DNA from: Pantoea phytobeneficialis
GTDB lineage: Bacteria; Pseudomonadota; Gammaproteobacteria; Enterobacterales; Enterobacteriaceae
Assembly: GCF_009728735.1 (NCBI RefSeq)
Contig: NZ_CP024639.1
Span: forward strand, 124,001-188,000
Direction: 5' to 3'
Length of the DNA stretch: 64,000 nucleotides
Shown here: positions 63,431 to 64,000 of the stretch, in pieces
Layout of the letters: each line of letters starts with the position of its first letter
Position numbering within the stretch: position 1 is the first letter of the stretch
Notes under the pieces: model-generated
Told to the model about the DNA's origin: nothing
What the model saw: the letters and a program-made list of their open reading frames with translations, nothing else
Database searches by the model: none
Made by a program: the position numbers and the translations under genes

Positions 63431-64000
63431 ATGGAAAACTTTATTCGTCGATTAACGACGGTTTTATTCGCCGCCCTGTTGGCCTGGCCGTTGTATGGTA
63501 ATGCTGCAAATGAGACGCACAGCGATATTCGTGTCGCGTCTCCCTGGCCTGCACAAAATACCATTATTGCCATGCTGGGTTATGGACCCAATATTGTTGG
63601 CACCTCAGAAATTGCCAAACGCATTCCTTTGTTTCGCCAGATCTATCCAGGCATCGAAAAAGTACCGGTCATTGGTGTGAACAGTGCGCATGAAATCAAT
63701 CCTGAGCAGGTTATCGCACTCAATGCTCAGCTACTGATCATTCCCGCCAATATGCATTTGTCACAACCTGAACTGTTATCTCAGGCCGGTGTTAAGACGC
63801 TGGAGCTGAAAGCGAATTCGATGGATGCCTTGCGTGAGCGGGTATCACTGACGGCGCAGGCACTGGGGCCATCTGCACAGGTTATTAACGATCGTTATCA
63901 GCACTATTTTGACCGCAATATCGCGCTGATAAAGCAACGACTGAACGGGCTGTCGGAAAGTGAACAGGTAACACTTTATCACAGCATGGGAAGCCCACTA
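63431..64000 (+). CDS. Fe-siderophore/cobalamin-type ABC substrate-binding protein, 5' end only
   Basis: The frame opens at ATG 63431 with AGGAGG 15-20 bases upstream and runs to the window edge (190 codons, no stop). It has a signal peptide (hydrophobic stretch about 10-22, ending Gly-Asn-Ala-Ala) and then RVASPWPAQNTIIAMLGYGPNIVGTSE and a VIALNAQLLIIPA segment typical of BtuF/FhuD-class binding proteins. It follows the receptor gene and should deliver the same ligand to an inner-membrane importer encoded to the right. Confidence 0.82.
   Translation, partial: MENFIRRLTTVLFAALLAWPLYGNAANETHSDIRVASPWPAQNTIIAMLGYGPNIVGTSEIAKRIPLFRQIYPGIEKVPVIGVNSAHEINPEQVIALNAQLLIIPANMHLSQPELLSQAGVKTLELKANSMDALRERVSLTAQALGPSAQVINDRYQHYFDRNIALIKQRLNGLSESEQVTLYHSMGSPL

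Noticed and set aside
1..64000. CRISPR arrays, insertion sequences, tRNA genes and prophage genes
   Set aside because: No spaced direct repeats, transposase, integrase, cloverleaf-like or phage structural sequences were recognized on reading.

Overview
The window reads as chromosomal accessory sequence from a member of the Enterobacterales. Supporting signs are E. coli-like TtdA/TtdB, YbhG-F-S-R and YdfG relatives, glnA-like NtrC signals and moderate GC. Two membrane-bound flavocytochrome sugar-acid dehydrogenases suggest Pantoea/Erwinia/Rahnella-type bacteria, but genus is an inference. I see no rRNA, tRNA, IS element, phage gene or CRISPR. Almost everything is nutrient uptake, catabolism or detoxification.

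Layout. 1-1739: small-enzyme operon (ABM monooxygenase end, PEBP, tautomerase, YdfG-like SDR). 1828-5616 (-): three-subunit gluconate-2-dehydrogenase type enzyme. 6051-14848: two tartrate/malate-type routes around one LysR gene: MFS-ttuC-ttuD leftward, MFS-ttdA-ttdB-FAH hydrolase rightward. 14970-17291 (-): LacI regulator and O-acetylhomoserine sulfhydrylase (metY). 17610-31168 (+): an eleven-gene block read here as ergothioneine import and breakdown. 31249-35988: LysR and a second flavocytochrome dehydrogenase, of fructose/2-ketogluconate dehydrogenase type. 36207-39990: LysR, Old Yellow Enzyme and two DJ-1/PfpI proteins. 40261-48582: lactonase, galactarolactone-cycloisomerase-like enzyme, SDR, sugar ABC importer and GntR regulator. 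49241-52009: exported beta carbonic anhydrase, extradiol-type dioxygenase, YbaK-type deacylase. 52224-59536: YbhGFSR-type exporter with its own outer-membrane channel and a divergent TetR. 59557-60669: NTF2-like protein and TetR. 61182-64000: TonB-dependent siderophore receptor and the start of a siderophore/cobalamin-type binding protein.

The most interesting system is 16017-31168. A histidine-ammonia-lyase homologue that has lost the Ala-Ser-Gly triad, a diverged urocanase, a DUF917 (S-methyl-thiohydantoin desulfurase family) protein, a hydantoinase and an N-carbamoyl-amino-acid hydrolase line up with the steps ergothioneine -> thiourocanate + trimethylamine -> thiohydantoin propionate -> hydantoin propionate -> N-carbamoylglutamate -> glutamate. 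An OpuC/OsmF/EgtU-type betaine importer sits in the same transcription unit. The divergent metY could recapture the released sulfide or methanethiol. A BisC-like molybdoenzyme and a GST-like protein are embedded and have no settled role. The intergenic region carries a near-perfect NtrC box and a sigma-54 -24/-12 promoter at glnA-like spacing, suggesting use as a nitrogen (and sulfur) source under nitrogen limitation.

All family calls come from reading the translations and motifs; no database search was run. Substrates are inferences unless stated otherwise.
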